Source: Anticarsia gemmatalis (Eukaryota > Arthropoda > Insecta > Lepidoptera > Erebidae). Taken from it: a stretch of DNA of 64,000 nucleotides. Made by a program: the position numbers and the translations under genes. Positions 19,128 to 30,967 of the stretch are shown in pieces; the first letter of the stretch is position 1, and every line of letters begins with the position of its first letter. A model generated the notes under the pieces. The model was given only the letters and a program-made list of their open reading frames with translations. It was not told where the DNA came from and did no database searches. The stretch is from positions 6,303,501 through 6,367,500 of the forward strand of contig NC_134771.1 of NCBI RefSeq assembly GCF_050436995.1, read 5' to 3'.

Positions 19128-19440
19128 CAACGGTGCAGGACTTTGATTATAGTGTCCAAGTGTATGCACAATACACAGGTACACTCTCTATTCCATCACT
19201 CTCATAACCCGGTGGGACGGATAACCGACACGACCAGTGAGAGGTCAGGCGCAGGACCGACGGCTTTACGTGCTCTCTGAGGCACGGAAATCTATAACCT
19301 TATTTCCTGATTCCTTGCAATTTACTTAGCATTTCATAGCAAAAAACTGAAATAATAACTATTTGACCCGTCCCAAGATTTAAACCTGAGACTTCTCACT
19401 ATTGACTTCGCCTCAGAGATAGTACAGATAGATCGTCTAG
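19128..19440 (-). mobile_element. tRNA-headed SINE, reverse copy of 552-870 family
   Basis: Shares GTACCTGTGTATTGTGCATA, TCGTGTCGGTTATCCGTCCC and the GCACGTAAAGCCGTCG blocks on the - strand. Confidence 0.5.
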
Positions 19441-20299
19441 TAACCAAACTAGTCTATCTCTAACTATAGTTATGTTATTGCAACGACCGTTAGTAACCTT
19501 AATGATAATATTAGTGTTAATTATATAAAACAGTTGTTTTATCTGTTGTGTCTATATTACTAATTTGTACTGTCCGTTTGTTCGTTTGGGTCTAGCACGC
19601 AGTACCCTTAAAAAATCACAATCAGATTATTTATTAATTTAGGTCAAATGCTGACACTTATGATAGTCAATGATACAGAGAGTGAATTTACCGCCAGTTT
19701 GGAAAGTAGGACCAAATAGATGGCTAGAAATTCTTAGACACTCTTAAATAAATATGCTGTTGTTGTAAGAACGATTTTAATTGCATCCCGTGTAATCCCA
19801 CGGCATTACCCGACATCCCAAGGCATCCCACGACATGCCGCGATCTTAATATTTTCTATATTTAATAACCGGCTATGGTATACAAAATATTGTCCATTTG
19901 GCCAGTTTTATAAAAACTGACCATGGCCAAATTTAAGGTAGGACTCGTGCTAGACCCATTTTTTTAAATTGTCCGTTATTCTTCTTAAATCTGTCTTATT
20001 TATGTTAAAAACTAATTTTATGTTCATAATTGTTTGGTGCGTTGTATAATGCTTGTCTCGTCAAGCTTATGGGTTGTTAGTAGGTGCGAGGGAGACAGAA
20101 ATAGTAGGCTTAGGACAAATGTAAGGAAAGATTTTTTACCCTAATAAAAAATAAGAAAAAAATATGCATACGACACAAAATGGCTCTAAGCCGATAATAT
20201 TTCAGTTTTTCAAAAGACATCCCGCAAAAATTATATAATTATCCAAAAATCTTTTTTAAGTGCTCCTCTACATTCTCTAAGGAATCTTCATAGCAAATT

Positions 20300-20530
20300 T
20301 CAAGTTTCTTCGTTCAGTAGTTTCGACTGTGCGTTGTCCATCAGTCAGTCAGTAACGGAAGAGTTTCATATATAATCCCCTATTTTATACCCTTAGTGGT
20401 GGAATCGATCAAAATCCTTTCCTAGCGGATGTCTACGTCATAACATCTACTTGCATGTCAAATTTCAGTCCGATCCGTCCAGTGGTTTGGGCTGTGCGTT
20501 GATATTGATTTGTTGATAACTATGTCAGTC
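20300..20530. mobile_element. Degraded second-family Helitron-like repeat
   Basis: Blocks ATCCCCTATTTTATACCCTT, ATCCTTTCCTAGCGGATG and GTCCGATCCGTCCAGTGG are shared with 33030-33265. Confidence 0.45.
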
Positions 20531-20548
20531 AGACACCTTCGAGTTTTG

Positions 20549-20785
20549 AGGCACCCATAGCCAGTTGCACTCACCGGTCGGTAAACGATCTGTGGGTTAA
20601 GCAACCCTTGGCGCGGTCATTTCATTGATGGGACCATAGTGATATTTGAACTGGGCGTATCGGTGCTTCGGAGGGCACGTAAAAATTTGGTCCCGGTTGT
20701 TGTCTACTAAGATAACAGTCATTAATCCATGTTAAAGGCCTCTCGGGCGGCTTGAACGACTTTGACACTAGTTTGACCACTACGA
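20549..20785 (+). mobile_element. 5S-rRNA-derived SINE
   Basis: GAGGCACCCATAGCCAGTTG start and ACTTTGACACTAGTTTGACC end. A small deletion (GATGGGACCATAG) sits inside the 5S-like head. Confidence 0.7.
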
Positions 20786-21656
20786 CAAACAAACGCAAAA
20801 ACCTTTGAGTTACATATATTTAGATATTGCGGGATGTCTTTAAATTTTTCAGTCTAATGATTGAAGTACCGGGTTATGTCTAAAAATAATTAAGGGTTTG
20901 AAAAGAATAGGTATGTCCATAGAGTTGTTAACTATCGTGATATTTAGAATAAGGTAATTAAATAGGTGTTTGAAGTAAACCCAATATTTAAAATAATTTA
21001 CCTTAACGTTTAAAATAACTTACCCCATGATTTAAAACGATTTACCCTTTTAAAATCACAGATTTAAAATTAAGCTTATTTTAATTTTAATTTATTTGTG
21101 CTAACATTTAAAATCGATTTAAAATTAACTATTATAAATAGCTTGGATGAATTTGAAATTTAATTATTTTCTTCTTTTATTTACACTCATAATTATTCGA
21201 AATAAAATTACGTAATTATTTAATTAATATACAGTTTTTCAAATTTTGACGCGTAAAATATTACTTAAAGTGGAAAAAAAAAAATTTAACAAGCAAATTA
21301 AAAACCTTCTCGAGTTTATAATATTTTCTTTGTCACTAAAAAGACTTTAATATGTATAAAAAATAATATTAATAAAATAATCTTTGGGCAGCTTTTCATC
21401 ACAATACAACTAACTTAAGTCTAAATTACATTTTTGAGCTTTTTCAAACATTATATTTTCTTTTACATTACATTTTTAAAATAACTTAAAATTAAATATA
21501 CAATATTCTAATGACCAGTTTCGCTTCTTCGAATAAGTATCGGTTAGTGTATCAATAGGAATATTTATAAATGTTTTCATTCATTTGCAGTCACTATCTA
21601 TCAAATACGCTATCTAATAGTTGGCCATAAGTCTAACGGGATTTATGTTGCACGTT
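20786..21656. other. AT-rich DNA without genes
   Basis: A short degenerate repeat of TTTAAAATAACTTACCC units at about 20980-21060; otherwise low-complexity AT-rich sequence. Confidence 0.5.
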
Positions 21657-21971
21657 AGCCCCCGGTTTCTGAGGTACATTTAGCGGTAGTTTATCTATTC
21701 AATAGTGTTAAAACTTATATTTTGACTGCCTCCGTGACGCAACGGGAGATCGTGGGTTCGATTCCCACACGGAACAATTATTTGTGCGATCCACATATAA
21801 ATTGTTCGGCTCTGGTTGTGCTTTGTGTCCGTTGTTTGTATGTATGTAAAAGTCCCCGCGACACAAGCAATTCTTAGTGCGGGAGTTGTCTTTTTCTAAA
21901 AAAAAACTATATACAAAAACGCTATTGAATAGATAAACTAAGGTTATATATACTCAGAAACCGGGGGCTGA
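21657..21971. mobile_element. Palindromic MITE split by a SINE
   Basis: Left arm CCCCCGGTTTCTGAGGTACA...TTCAATAG (21659-21707) and right arm CTATTGAATAGATAAACTA...AAACCGGGGG (to 21970) are the halves of the MITE seen intact at 47646. The SINE at 21727-21897 fills the middle. Confidence 0.75.
21727..21897 (+). mobile_element. tRNA-headed SINE (family 1), nested
   Basis: GCCTCCGTGACGCAACGGGA, GTGGGTTCGATTCCCACACG, then the usual tail. The head lost about 30 bp between the A and B boxes. Nested inside the palindromic MITE. Confidence 0.75.
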
Positions 21972-22317
21972 TGGCGCAATTATTGTCCGTTTAAAAATTT
22001 GGAACAGCGAATTCTTTCCCAGTGTTTTAATTAACAATTAATATTATATTTCTATTAATTTGTATTAATAATACAGTAAAGTTTTACGTAATTTTTAAAA
22101 GGGGGGACGGGGAGTTTTTCATTAGTAGTTTTTCAAGTATTTTATGTTTTAGACCCTATATTAAACCCGATATACGTAGTTGGTTTTTCTAATTAATTAA
22201 TATGAAATTGTAAATAAAAAATAGTTATATATTTAAGCTTATATTGCGCCAAAAATATTCGTAAAATAAAGTTTAAAAATAAATACGTAACTTATTATCA
22301 TGCAAATAATTTACCCT

Positions 22318-22433
22318 CAATTTCTAAGGTACATTTAGCGGTAGTTTATCTATTCAATAGCGTTTAAACTCATACAAAAAACGCAATTGAATAGATAAAC
22401 TACCGCTAAATGTACCTCAGACACCGGGGGTTA
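22318..22433. mobile_element. Palindromic MITE
   Basis: Arms GGTACATTTAGCGGTAGTTT and its complement AAACTACCGCTAAATGTACC face each other across a short centre. The left CCCCCGG tip has diverged. Confidence 0.75.
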
Positions 22434-23065
22434 ATGAATTATTAAAAGTTTATTCATATAAGCTTACTAATCATATCGATACCGGAAATTTCAATTGTCG
22501 TAAAGGACAAAACACGAGTTTTCAGTAGAGGCAAAAAACGAAAAAAAAAAAAGTTTTTGCGTAATATCTTTGTCAAACAAAATAGTATAATTATGATGTC
22601 AAAAGACACTCCGACTAATTTTTCATGTTCTATCCTTATAATTTAACTAAATAAATCAAACTTAATTATTTACGAAAATGAGAGTCCTTTACAGCCCACA
22701 AAAATCGAACTGAAGTACTTTACAGCCACGAAAAATTGGATATGATAAAGTCAGATGTGTCGTAAAGGAGTAATCTTGATCATCAATGGGTAGTACAAGT
22801 AATAAAATTAAAGACCAAGGGGGTAAAAGGAGTAAAAAACCTGAAAATCTAACTAATTAACAACTACAATAGGTAGTAAATGTATATTAAATAAAAGATT
22901 TTCGATTGGTTTGTATTTATTAATCAAAATATTTAGTACAAAAGTGACAAAAAATGTTATTCTAACAGAAACTCAAAATTTAAACAAAATGTGATGCTTT
23001 TTATTTATTTAAATCGTAAACAATCATTGCTGCAATGCTGAAAAATAACTTTTTTTTTTACAAAG

Positions 23066-23157
23066 GTTTAAGCATTGCCATACAACGTGGCAATGCTGCG
23101 AGCATTCTGGGAACGTTCCCGATAGACAGCGATGTGGAGGAGTACTACGACGCGTAG
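23066..23157 (+). CDS. Exon-like terminal ORF of unknown gene
   Basis: A polypyrimidine tract and TTTACAAAG acceptor precede an ORF that needs one upstream base: (G)LSIAIQRGNAAS..., then ILGTFPIDSDVEEYYDA and TAG. Its GC content is clearly higher than its flanks, as expected of an exon. It cannot follow GT31 exon 7 in frame (phase 0 gives GTT TAA). It may be a captured gene fragment inside the 22473-24008 element, or a terminal exon whose partner was not found. Function not recognised. Confidence 0.35.
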
Positions 23158-23184
23158 CGCGCTTTCCTTCTTTTATATTCTTTA

Positions 23185-23470
23185 CTAGCTGACCCGCGCA
23201 ACTTCGCTTGCGTCACATAAGAGAGAGTGGGTCAAAATTTTCCCCGTTTTTGTAACATTTTTTATTGCTACTCTGCTCCTTTTGGACATAGCGTGATGAT
23301 ATATAGCCTATAGCCTTCCTCGATAAACGGACTATCTAACACCGAAAGAATTTTTCAAATCGGACCAGTAGTTCCTGAGATTAGCGCGTGCAAGCAAACA
23401 AACAAACAAACTCTTCAGCTTTATTATATTATTATATATATTATATATTATATTATATATATAGTATAGA
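23185..23470 (-). mobile_element. Helitron-like non-autonomous element, full length
   Basis: CTAGCTGACCCGCGCAACTT end at 23185 and (on - strand) TCTATACT start at 23470, with an expanded TATATAT stretch near the 5' end. Confidence 0.8.
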
Positions 23471-24161
23471 TTTTTTTATGTATTTGTTTTTTTTCGTCAA
23501 TGTGTATATATAGTTTTAATTTTAATAATCTAATGTAAATATTTAGTTATATAAGTTCTGTACTGTAAAATAATCTTATTTATTAGTAATAAACTAGTGT
23601 CCATTTTTAGAACAATCAGTATTTTAAGTAATCTATAGACTAGTCAATAATTTATTAATGACTCGATAAAATTAAAATTGTTTTAAAAACAGTTTTAAAC
23701 TTTAAATAAAATATAATTATGAAAATTATTATTAACTTTTCTTACACCAGAGGCCTTTACGACCTCATAAATAATTAAAACATGACTTTACGCTCTGTAT
23801 TGAAAATTAGTCTTACGATACATCCCAAATAGTTAAAAAAAAAGGGCTAGAGCTGTTGAAAATCCAGGTCGTAAGGGACTTTTTTTTAAAGATAGGATTA
23901 TGTTAAATATACCAATCGATAGAGCTCGCAACGCTGATTCCGAATATATATATAACTCATTTTCGTCAAAATGTCCTTTACGACAATTGAAATTTCCGGT
24001 ATCGATATCTTACTGTAAAAGGTTAATTGAAATATTGTAAATAGCGATGTTTCATGTGTACAGGCTTTTAATAATATGAAACGGCAAATTCGGGTTCAGT
24101 AGTAATGCTTATGGATCGCGCAAATTGTAAGCAGATTTCAAAAATACTTTTTATTTTTGGA

Positions 24162-24359
24162 CTAGCTGGGTCAGCGCAACTTCGCTCGCGTCACCTAAGA
24201 GAATGGGTCAAAATTTTCCCCGTTTTTGTTACATTTTTCGTTGCTATTCCGCTCCTAATGACCGTAGCGTGATGTTATATAGCCTTCCTCGATAAATGGG
24301 CTACTTTCAAACAAACAAACAAACAAACAAACTCTTCAGCTTTATTATATTAGTATAGA
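24162..24359 (-). mobile_element. Helitron-like element, internally deleted
   Basis: Both ends intact (CTAGCTGGGTCAGCGCAACT and ATATTAGTATAGA); about 50 bp in the middle are missing. Confidence 0.75.
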
Positions 24360-24873
24360 TAAGGAAATGGCGTTTTTTTTAAAGTTAGCTATAGTTAAGC
24401 ATTAAGCTATTACGAGCTTATTGCTTAACTAAGTACATGATGAAATAAATTGTTATTGCGCGTTCCGTAAGCTTTACTGTGCGAGATAAAATATGATTTT
24501 GTGTTGGGTCTTTTGTTTAATATGTCATGTTTTCATTCACTGGGGAATCATTTTTACTAATAATTTTTCTATTACGACATAGTTTGTTTGCATCGTATTA
24601 AGTTGTAATTATATTTGTTCAGTGTTGCTTTTGCTTGCTTGCAATTTTTGTTCGTTATAAAAAATAATTTATTATTTATCGAAATTAATGCTTTTTTCAC
24701 GCTAAAATCACGCCAACGCTCAAATTTATAAGTTTTCTTGTCATTTTTTATTTTTTGCGACTTTTTGACACAATTTTTTTTTTTGATTTTTGATTATTTT
24801 TTTTTTTGATTTTTGATTATTTTTTTTTGGTTTTGTTTTTTTTTTCAACGTTTTTTTCTCTGTCCCGTTACAG

Positions 24874-24945
24874 ATGAAACAGGAACAGCATAGGCTGTAT
24901 GTGTTGTATAGATTCCTACGTCTGCTCGTTAGCAACGAATGTTGA
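24874..24945 (+). CDS. Candidate in-phase last exon of the GT31 gene
   Basis: A very long T-rich tract (24770-24860) and TCTGTCCCGTTACAG acceptor precede ATG AAA CAG ... TGA, open for 23 codons (MKQEQHRLYVLYRFLRLL...) in phase 0, the phase left by the exon 7 donor. Alternative to read-through at 16048. Weakly supported. Confidence 0.3.
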   Translation: MKQEQHRLYVLYRFLRLLVSNEC

Positions 24946-25612
24946 GCTTAGTTGAACAATATTTGTATTGCTCAGTTATTTTAAAATACCGTCGATGTAA
25001 TTGCAAATATCGCTGTGTTAGGCTTAGAAAAGCATAAAGAATATTATCTAATCTATCAAATCGAATCTCTTAATTGTTTTTTTACAGTGTATATTGAGAT
25101 AATAATTAAAATGGCAGCTTTATCGAAGATATAAATTTCTAGGCCTACCGCACGGGCTCTTATAAAGCGATGGCGTTGCGTTTAATACAGTTAGTGTTAG
25201 AACTATGTGTACACTGTCATTTACTTTGTACATTATTTTTTGCTCAAAAATATGTTTACAATACTAAGCGGAGCAGCTGTAAAATTACTTAGAAGTCTGT
25301 ATTTTAAATTAAAAAAAATGTTGTAGTAATTTCACTATTTTCATTAATATAAATGATTTTTGAAAATGTTGACGAACGCTGGCGTTTTTAAGCGATCGTG
25401 CGAAAGAGGTTTTTCAGCGAATTTTGCACGTACGTCGACGTTATATAAATTAAAAAGGGTATATCTGACTTTATATAGCCATAGCACTTGTGCCCTTTTA
25501 GAAATGACATATTTAAGCATGTTCCGTGCACATAGTATTCGAAATAAGGAGACACTAATATGCGTGTTTTGGGCCATATAAAATTATTTTCGTACGGTCT
25601 TACGTATTATAT

Positions 25613-25735
25613 AATAGAATACAGTAATTAACGCGAACACTACCTTAGAATGCCTAACGTTTCGGCGCAGGTTGCACTCGCCGTGGTCTGTGCATTTCAA
25701 GGTAAAATGCGTGTTTGTGTTAATTCCCGTATTCT
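25613..25735. mobile_element. MITE (GGGAATTAACRCRAACAC ends)
   Basis: Left GTAATTAACGCGAACACTAC and right GTAAAATGCGTGTTTGTGTTAATTCCC are inverted relatives; related to 3756-3865. Confidence 0.6.
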
Positions 25736-26704
25736 TATATAAATAATGAACATGCAACGCGAAAGTTAAACTACTCTTTAGGCATTTTTTTATATTTAAA
25801 TTTATAAATTTGTTAAATTATCATGTGTACGGAACATATTCGACTACATAAGTTGTTATAGCGTGAAAGACAAAGTAGCAAAGCCAAATAGTTTTTTTTA
25901 TCATCTGATTGAAAATAATTTGTAATAACATTATATGGCAGATATTTAACAATCTTTTTATAAGAGTCTTTTTTTAATATAATTTAAAGTATATATTTAT
26001 TATGAATTTGTATATAATGGATAATTAAATAAAAACGCTTTTATTTATTTCGATAACGGATCGGGCGTTTTATAAGCGTTGCTTAGAAACCACATTAGCA
26101 ATCAATAGAGAATGAATTTTCGAGAATTTCGCTTACGCTTCAAAATATTTGGTTTTTGAGCGGAATAATAAAAATTGTTTGAAAGTCGCGTCACGCAATA
26201 ATATCTTATGTAGTCGGTATAAGGACTATTTTAGTTAAACCCTGGTCATGTAATGAACAATATTATTTTACCAGTATTTTAAAAATCAAATTATATTTAA
26301 AGTAAAATCAAATTATACCAGAATTTACAATTAACAAATCACAGATTTATATTTATTAGTTTTACAAAACCAGTGTGTTTTCAAAAAAAACCTAAGGTAA
26401 GGATATATTTTTTTAGGAAATTTAGAAAAATTACAAAAAAATATATTTTTTTTGTTTTTTGCTCATTTTTTTTGTTTTTAGCTTTAAATTTTAGGCCATG
26501 TTTTTTTATTCCTACCTTTGGTGTGTCATAGTGTATATTTTTGTATTATTTAATAATTACTGTATGCTAAAAGCATGTTTTTTTCGTTTAGTATTATTAT
26601 TTTGTTCTTTTAAGATTTGTCTTATGAAAGCGATGCGATGATTTTAAACTCTCGCAACTTGTACACATAATATTATAATGCAACGGGTCTTAAAACGATA
26701 AAAA

Positions 26705-26857
26705 ATTTACCTTCTTATTCATAAACACACTTTAAACCTATTTTAGTTAAAAAACTGCTATAATATGTTTTCTCTTTTTCATTTCGCTAAGGAGTGAAAG
26801 AAACAAAACACTTTATAAGCCTTTCTTCATATATTTTTATGAATAAGAGAGTGAGTT
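26705..26857. mobile_element. MITE (TTATTCATAAA ends)
   Basis: Reverse-orientation relative of 17306-17460, sharing TCACTCCTTAGCGAAATGAA on the opposite strand. Confidence 0.75.
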
Positions 26858-28014
26858 TGAGTCAGTTGACCACGGTCGATGTAATTCGATCGAAACGTCG
26901 GGTAAACAAATAAGGTATCCTAACCTTTAATTTTCAATCGCGTTTAAGACCCGTTACATTATAATATTAAATAGGACCAAGTAAAAAACTATTATTTTCT
27001 TGCATTTTTCCCTGTTTTTTTTTTGTTCTTGCATTTGAGCTACTATTTTTTTTTTGTTTTGAATTTCCTAAGGACCTTTACTAAGCATTTATTGATGGAT
27101 CTTTTTCTTAGTTATTTATAAAATGAATTCGTTTTCGCGTAAATAATGATATTATTTAATAAAATTAAGCAATACTAAACTAGAAAATTATAAAATTTAA
27201 GATTTATAAATATATATTGCATCTGTGCCTAAAACTCGGCGGCTAACGTGCGGTTAAGTTGCGGTTGACGTGCGTATTTCGTGCGGTTTCTGTGCGATTA
27301 TTACTCGATTGCGTATATAGTTTCAACTTATTTGTAGAACAGTAGATATTTTCAGAAAGCATGCTATTACTCCTTCCTTATAATTAATTTTAATCACATT
27401 ATCACACATATTTTATTAATACTGCACATTTAAAACTCCATATAATATATGATGACTAATGGACCCTTAAAACGGACCCCTAAGTGTATATTACATCACA
27501 CTGTTTTTAACAAACTAACTACACACGTAATATTTTAGTATTACTAATAAATAGCTTACTGAAAAATTAAAACAATAAAATATATATCGCAAAAATAATA
27601 ATTATAATAATTTTTATTTATCCGCAAAATTAATATTACAAAAAAATAAAGTTAAACGATTTTTTTGGTAATATCTAATTTAATGTAGGTTTTCTACTTA
27701 AAATAAATTAAACAGGTTCCTTTAAAGAAATATTTCCCCGTCCTCCAAGGGTAGTTTAAAAGATATAATATTTAGTAAAATCTCAGTTTTAGTAAATACG
27801 ATTGTGAATGAATTTTAATATTTTTTAAATCAAGTTATTTTTTTACATTAAGTTTACAATTTTTAAGCATTTTTTTGCCAAAATTTGGTTGCTATTATCA
27901 TAAAAAAATTGGCAGCAATAATTTATTTTTTATATGTATGTAGTTTGGTAACGTGTACTGTTAAAATCTGAAATATATAAGTTTAAAGACGGTCATAATA
28001 TTACTTTAAACTTG

Positions 28015-28530
28015 CAAAGTTTTACCCTATTTCAAAACCTTCGGATAAGTATCGGTTTATTTAACTGACACCTTATATAGTTAGACTATTTGGAACTTTG
28101 CCCTATTTCACAACCTCTTTATAAATATCAACTTATATATCTCACGCTTTATTTAATAGACTATCCGGCACATTACGCCATTTTCAACCCCCAGATAAGA
28201 TTCGGTTTATTAAACTGACACCTTATTCAATAGATTTTTTATTCTTATTATATTAGGTCGGGGAAAAAGTCTTTTCGCTTTATAGTATGTATGAACTTGT
28301 AATAAAATCTTTTCTCTACACAAAAACGATCGATATTTGGATACATCACGAGCTCACTGACAGAAACCTAATGAACCATGTACTCATTTGTGATTCTTGA
28401 ATGCAAAGAGATTTTATTACAAGTTCATACATACTATAATGCGAAAAGACTTTCCCCGACCTAATATTTCAATCTCCAGATTTGTATCGGTTTATTTAAC
28501 TGAACCTTCTGATACACTATCCGTCACTTA
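28015..28530 (+). repeat. Degenerate about 85-bp tandem repeat interrupted by a MITE
   Basis: Units with TTTGCCCTATTTCA, GATAAGTATCGGTTTATT and AACTGACACCTTAT recur at about 28020, 28090, 28190 and 28480. The mariner MITE at 28253 sits in the array. Confidence 0.5.
28253..28464. mobile_element. Mariner-type MITE
   Basis: TTAGGTCGGGGAAAAAGTCT end, CCCCGACCTAA end and flanking TA duplication (28251-28252 and 28465-28466). Confidence 0.8.
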
Positions 28531-29155
28531 TTTCGTAGAATCTCGCTCAGTATGTGCCATAAAATTGCCATGAGCCAAGTTCACAATAAAATCTCATATT
28601 AAACAAATTTATATTTATTTTAGATATGAAATATGTAAATAAAATTAATTGTCAAAAAAAAATTCTTTAATGTATTTTTTTATCGTCATAAAATTATTAT
28701 TTCTTAAATTTCTTTAAATCTATTATTATATTTAACAATAATTTTATTTAAAAAATCGTTATAAATTATTATTTCTGAAAATATCTTCTACAAAAGACTT
28801 CTAAAGCATTTAAAAAAATCTCGAAATCAAAAATCAAATCATTTATTCATTTAGGTCAAATATTGACACTTATGATAGTCGTTACAATTACTGAATCTAC
28901 CGCGCGAAATAAATATCATGAGTTAGCTAAAATGCAATATAATTTCTTGCGTTGAAAGCTGCCCAAAGTTTAAAACTGCGATTATAGAATCTCATTAAAA
29001 AACCTTCACTCTTATACATTATTAAAATATAATTTATATATATTCTATATATGACTAACTACTAGTGGGTCCAGGAAGAGAGGGGGGAGGGGTTATTCTT
29101 CCCCCCAACATAATGTTACTATAGTAGCAAATATTTCAATTTTCAAACCTTTGAA

Positions 29156-29335
29156 CGCCTTCGTGGCGTAGTGGTTAATGTGTACACCAAGGCAATGTAA
29201 CTACGTCTGAAGGTTGTAAGTTCGATTTCCACACAGAAAAAATATTTGTGCGATTCACAAAAAGTTGTTAGGGGTTTCCTACTTTGTGTCCGTTGTTTGT
29301 ATGTTTGTAAAAGTCCACGCGACACAAGAGCAAGG
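29156..29335 (+). mobile_element. tRNA-headed SINE (family 1)
   Basis: CGCCTTCGTGGCGTAGTGGT head, GTTCGATTTCC B box, truncated tail ending GACACAAGAGCAAGG. Confidence 0.7.
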
Positions 29336-29659
29336 TAAAGCAGAAGACGTTTTTAAATAATAAGGGTATGTTTACCCCCCCTCCCCCCTCAAATTCCTGG
29401 ATTCGTCTCAATAAATATCTTCCTGCTTCTACTGCCTATAATTATTTAATTTCTATAAACTCTAACCTAGTATTCTACCCCGTATTTGCTCAAATTCTCT
29501 CGATAGGTATTAAAATATTCTAAATAAAAACAATTATGAGTTACTGACAAAGTTTATAATTCATTAGACATTGTACAAATTGTCAAACGGCTAAATACTC
29601 GAACGATACTCAATTTTAAGTAACACTTAAAGTTATATCTATCACTATAACACACTAGA

Positions 29660-30020
29660 AAAGCTCGTGGCTTAGTTAACAACAGCCGCGCGGATCTATC
29701 TCTGAGGCTAAGCTACGCTTACCGGGGTTGGTCTATGGATGGGTGACCATGTTATACATACCGAGTTCCTCCGTGTTTCGAGAGCCACATTAAATTGAGG
29801 CAGTTATTTTTAAAGATTTTTGGCAGTCGTTACTAGTAGTCAGAAGCTTGAAAGTCTGACAACCAGTCTTACTTAGTATCGTGTTATAACCCAGGTAACT
29901 AAGTTGTGGAGGTCCGATAGACAGTCGCTGCATGTAAAACACTAGTATTCAGCTGCATCCGGTGAGACTGGAAGCCGACTCCAACATAGTTAGTTGGAAA
30001 AAGGCTAGGATACAGCGCAC
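29660..30020 (+). mobile_element. Second 5S-rRNA-derived SINE family
   Basis: The 5S-like head (AGGCTAAGCTACGCTTACCG, TCTATGGATGGGTGACCATG) differs from the main 5S family. The tail has GTATTCAGCTGCATCCGGTG and GAAGCCGACTCCAACATAG. Tail pieces recur at 5607, 36305 and 48000-48235. Confidence 0.65.
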
Positions 30021-30046
30021 GTAATTTTAACAGCTTTATTTAAGTA

Positions 30047-30304
30047 CTAGCTGACCTGCGCAACTTCGCTTGCGTCACATAACAGAGAAAGGATCATAAT
30101 TTTCCCCGTTTTTGTAACATTTTTCGTTGTTACTCCGCTCCTAATGGCCGTAGCGTGATGTTATATATGTAGATTATAGCCTTCCTCGATAAACGGACTA
30201 TCTAACAGTGAAAGATTTTTTCAAATCGGACCAGTAGTTCCTGAGATTAGCGCGTTCAAACAAACAAACAAACAAACTCTTCAGCTTTATAATATTAGTA
30301 TAGA
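30047..30304 (-). mobile_element. Helitron-like non-autonomous element, full length
   Basis: CTAGCTGACCTGCGCAACTT to ATATTAGTATAGA, intact hairpin and 5' end on the - strand. Confidence 0.8.
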
Positions 30305-30555
30305 TAACTTAAAATTGAGTGTCGTATGAGTATTTAGTAATTATTTGTATAAATCTAGGCCTTCTGCCTAACCCGTAGGGACCTGAAGTGTAAATAAATT
30401 AGGAACGGTTAAAGTTTGAATATATAAATAGATTTATAAATCGTTGAAGGATGTGGTGCTTTGTATAGCAACATTATTAATTTATAATATTACATGGGAA
30501 TTAATTGCATTACTAATAGTTTTGTGGTTAAAAACTAAATAATAAATATCATTGT

Positions 30556-30740
30556 ACAACTCACACACGGTCATTTGATTACAAACTAAGCAGAGCTTGT
30601 ACTATGGTAACCAATAACTGATAAACATACTTATATACTTTTAAATACATACTTATATAGATAAATTGACGACCAAGCTCAGAACAAAATACTCGTGCTC
30701 ATCTCACAAAGATTTGTCCCGGGTGGGATACGAACCCACG
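30556..30740 (-). mobile_element. tRNA-headed SINE (family 2)
   Basis: Reverse copy with GTGGGTTCGTATCCCACC B box region near 30725 and the AGTATATAAGTATGTTTATC tail. Confidence 0.65.
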
Positions 30741-30744
30741 CCCT

Positions 30745-30967
30745 CTCGATTATTTGTGTGATCCACAAATAAATTGTTTCGGGTCTGGTTGTACTTTGTG
30801 TCCGTTGTTTGTATGTTTGTAGAAGTCCCCGCGACACAAGAGCAATTCTAAGTGCGGGAGATGTCTTTTTAAAAATTGAAAAATTGGTTGTACTTTGTGT
30901 CCGTTGTTTGTATGTTTGTAAAAGTCCCCGCGACACAAGAGCAGTTCTTAGTGCGGGAGTTGTCTTA
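30745..30967 (+). mobile_element. Family 1 SINE tail, tandemly doubled
   Basis: The tail block GTACTTTGTGTCCGTTGTTT ... GTGCGGGAG occurs twice in succession (30788-30862 and 30889-30961) directly after the family 2 SINE. Confidence 0.65.

Larger units (their letters stand above)
22473..24008. mobile_element. Candidate DNA transposon with exact 37-bp inverted ends
   Basis: 22473-22509 (ATATCGATACCGGAAATTTC...) is exactly the reverse complement of 23972-24008. Subterminal TCCTTTAC(GAC) or GTCGTAAAGGA blocks recur inside in both orientations (22508, 22690, 22758, 23752, 23980). A Helitron-like copy (23185-23470) and an exon-like ORF (23066-23157) lie within. No transposase recognised; no clear target duplication. 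Confidence 0.6.
24946..28014. other. Gene-poor AT-rich DNA
   Basis: Only MITEs were recognised (25613-25735 and 26705-26857). A palindrome-prone ORF pair at 25344-25581 is not supported by splice signals or composition. Confidence 0.5.

Noticed and set aside
25344..25581. Overlapping 73- and 77-residue open frames
   Set aside because: Near mirror-image ORFs in AT-rich DNA with no splice or promoter support.
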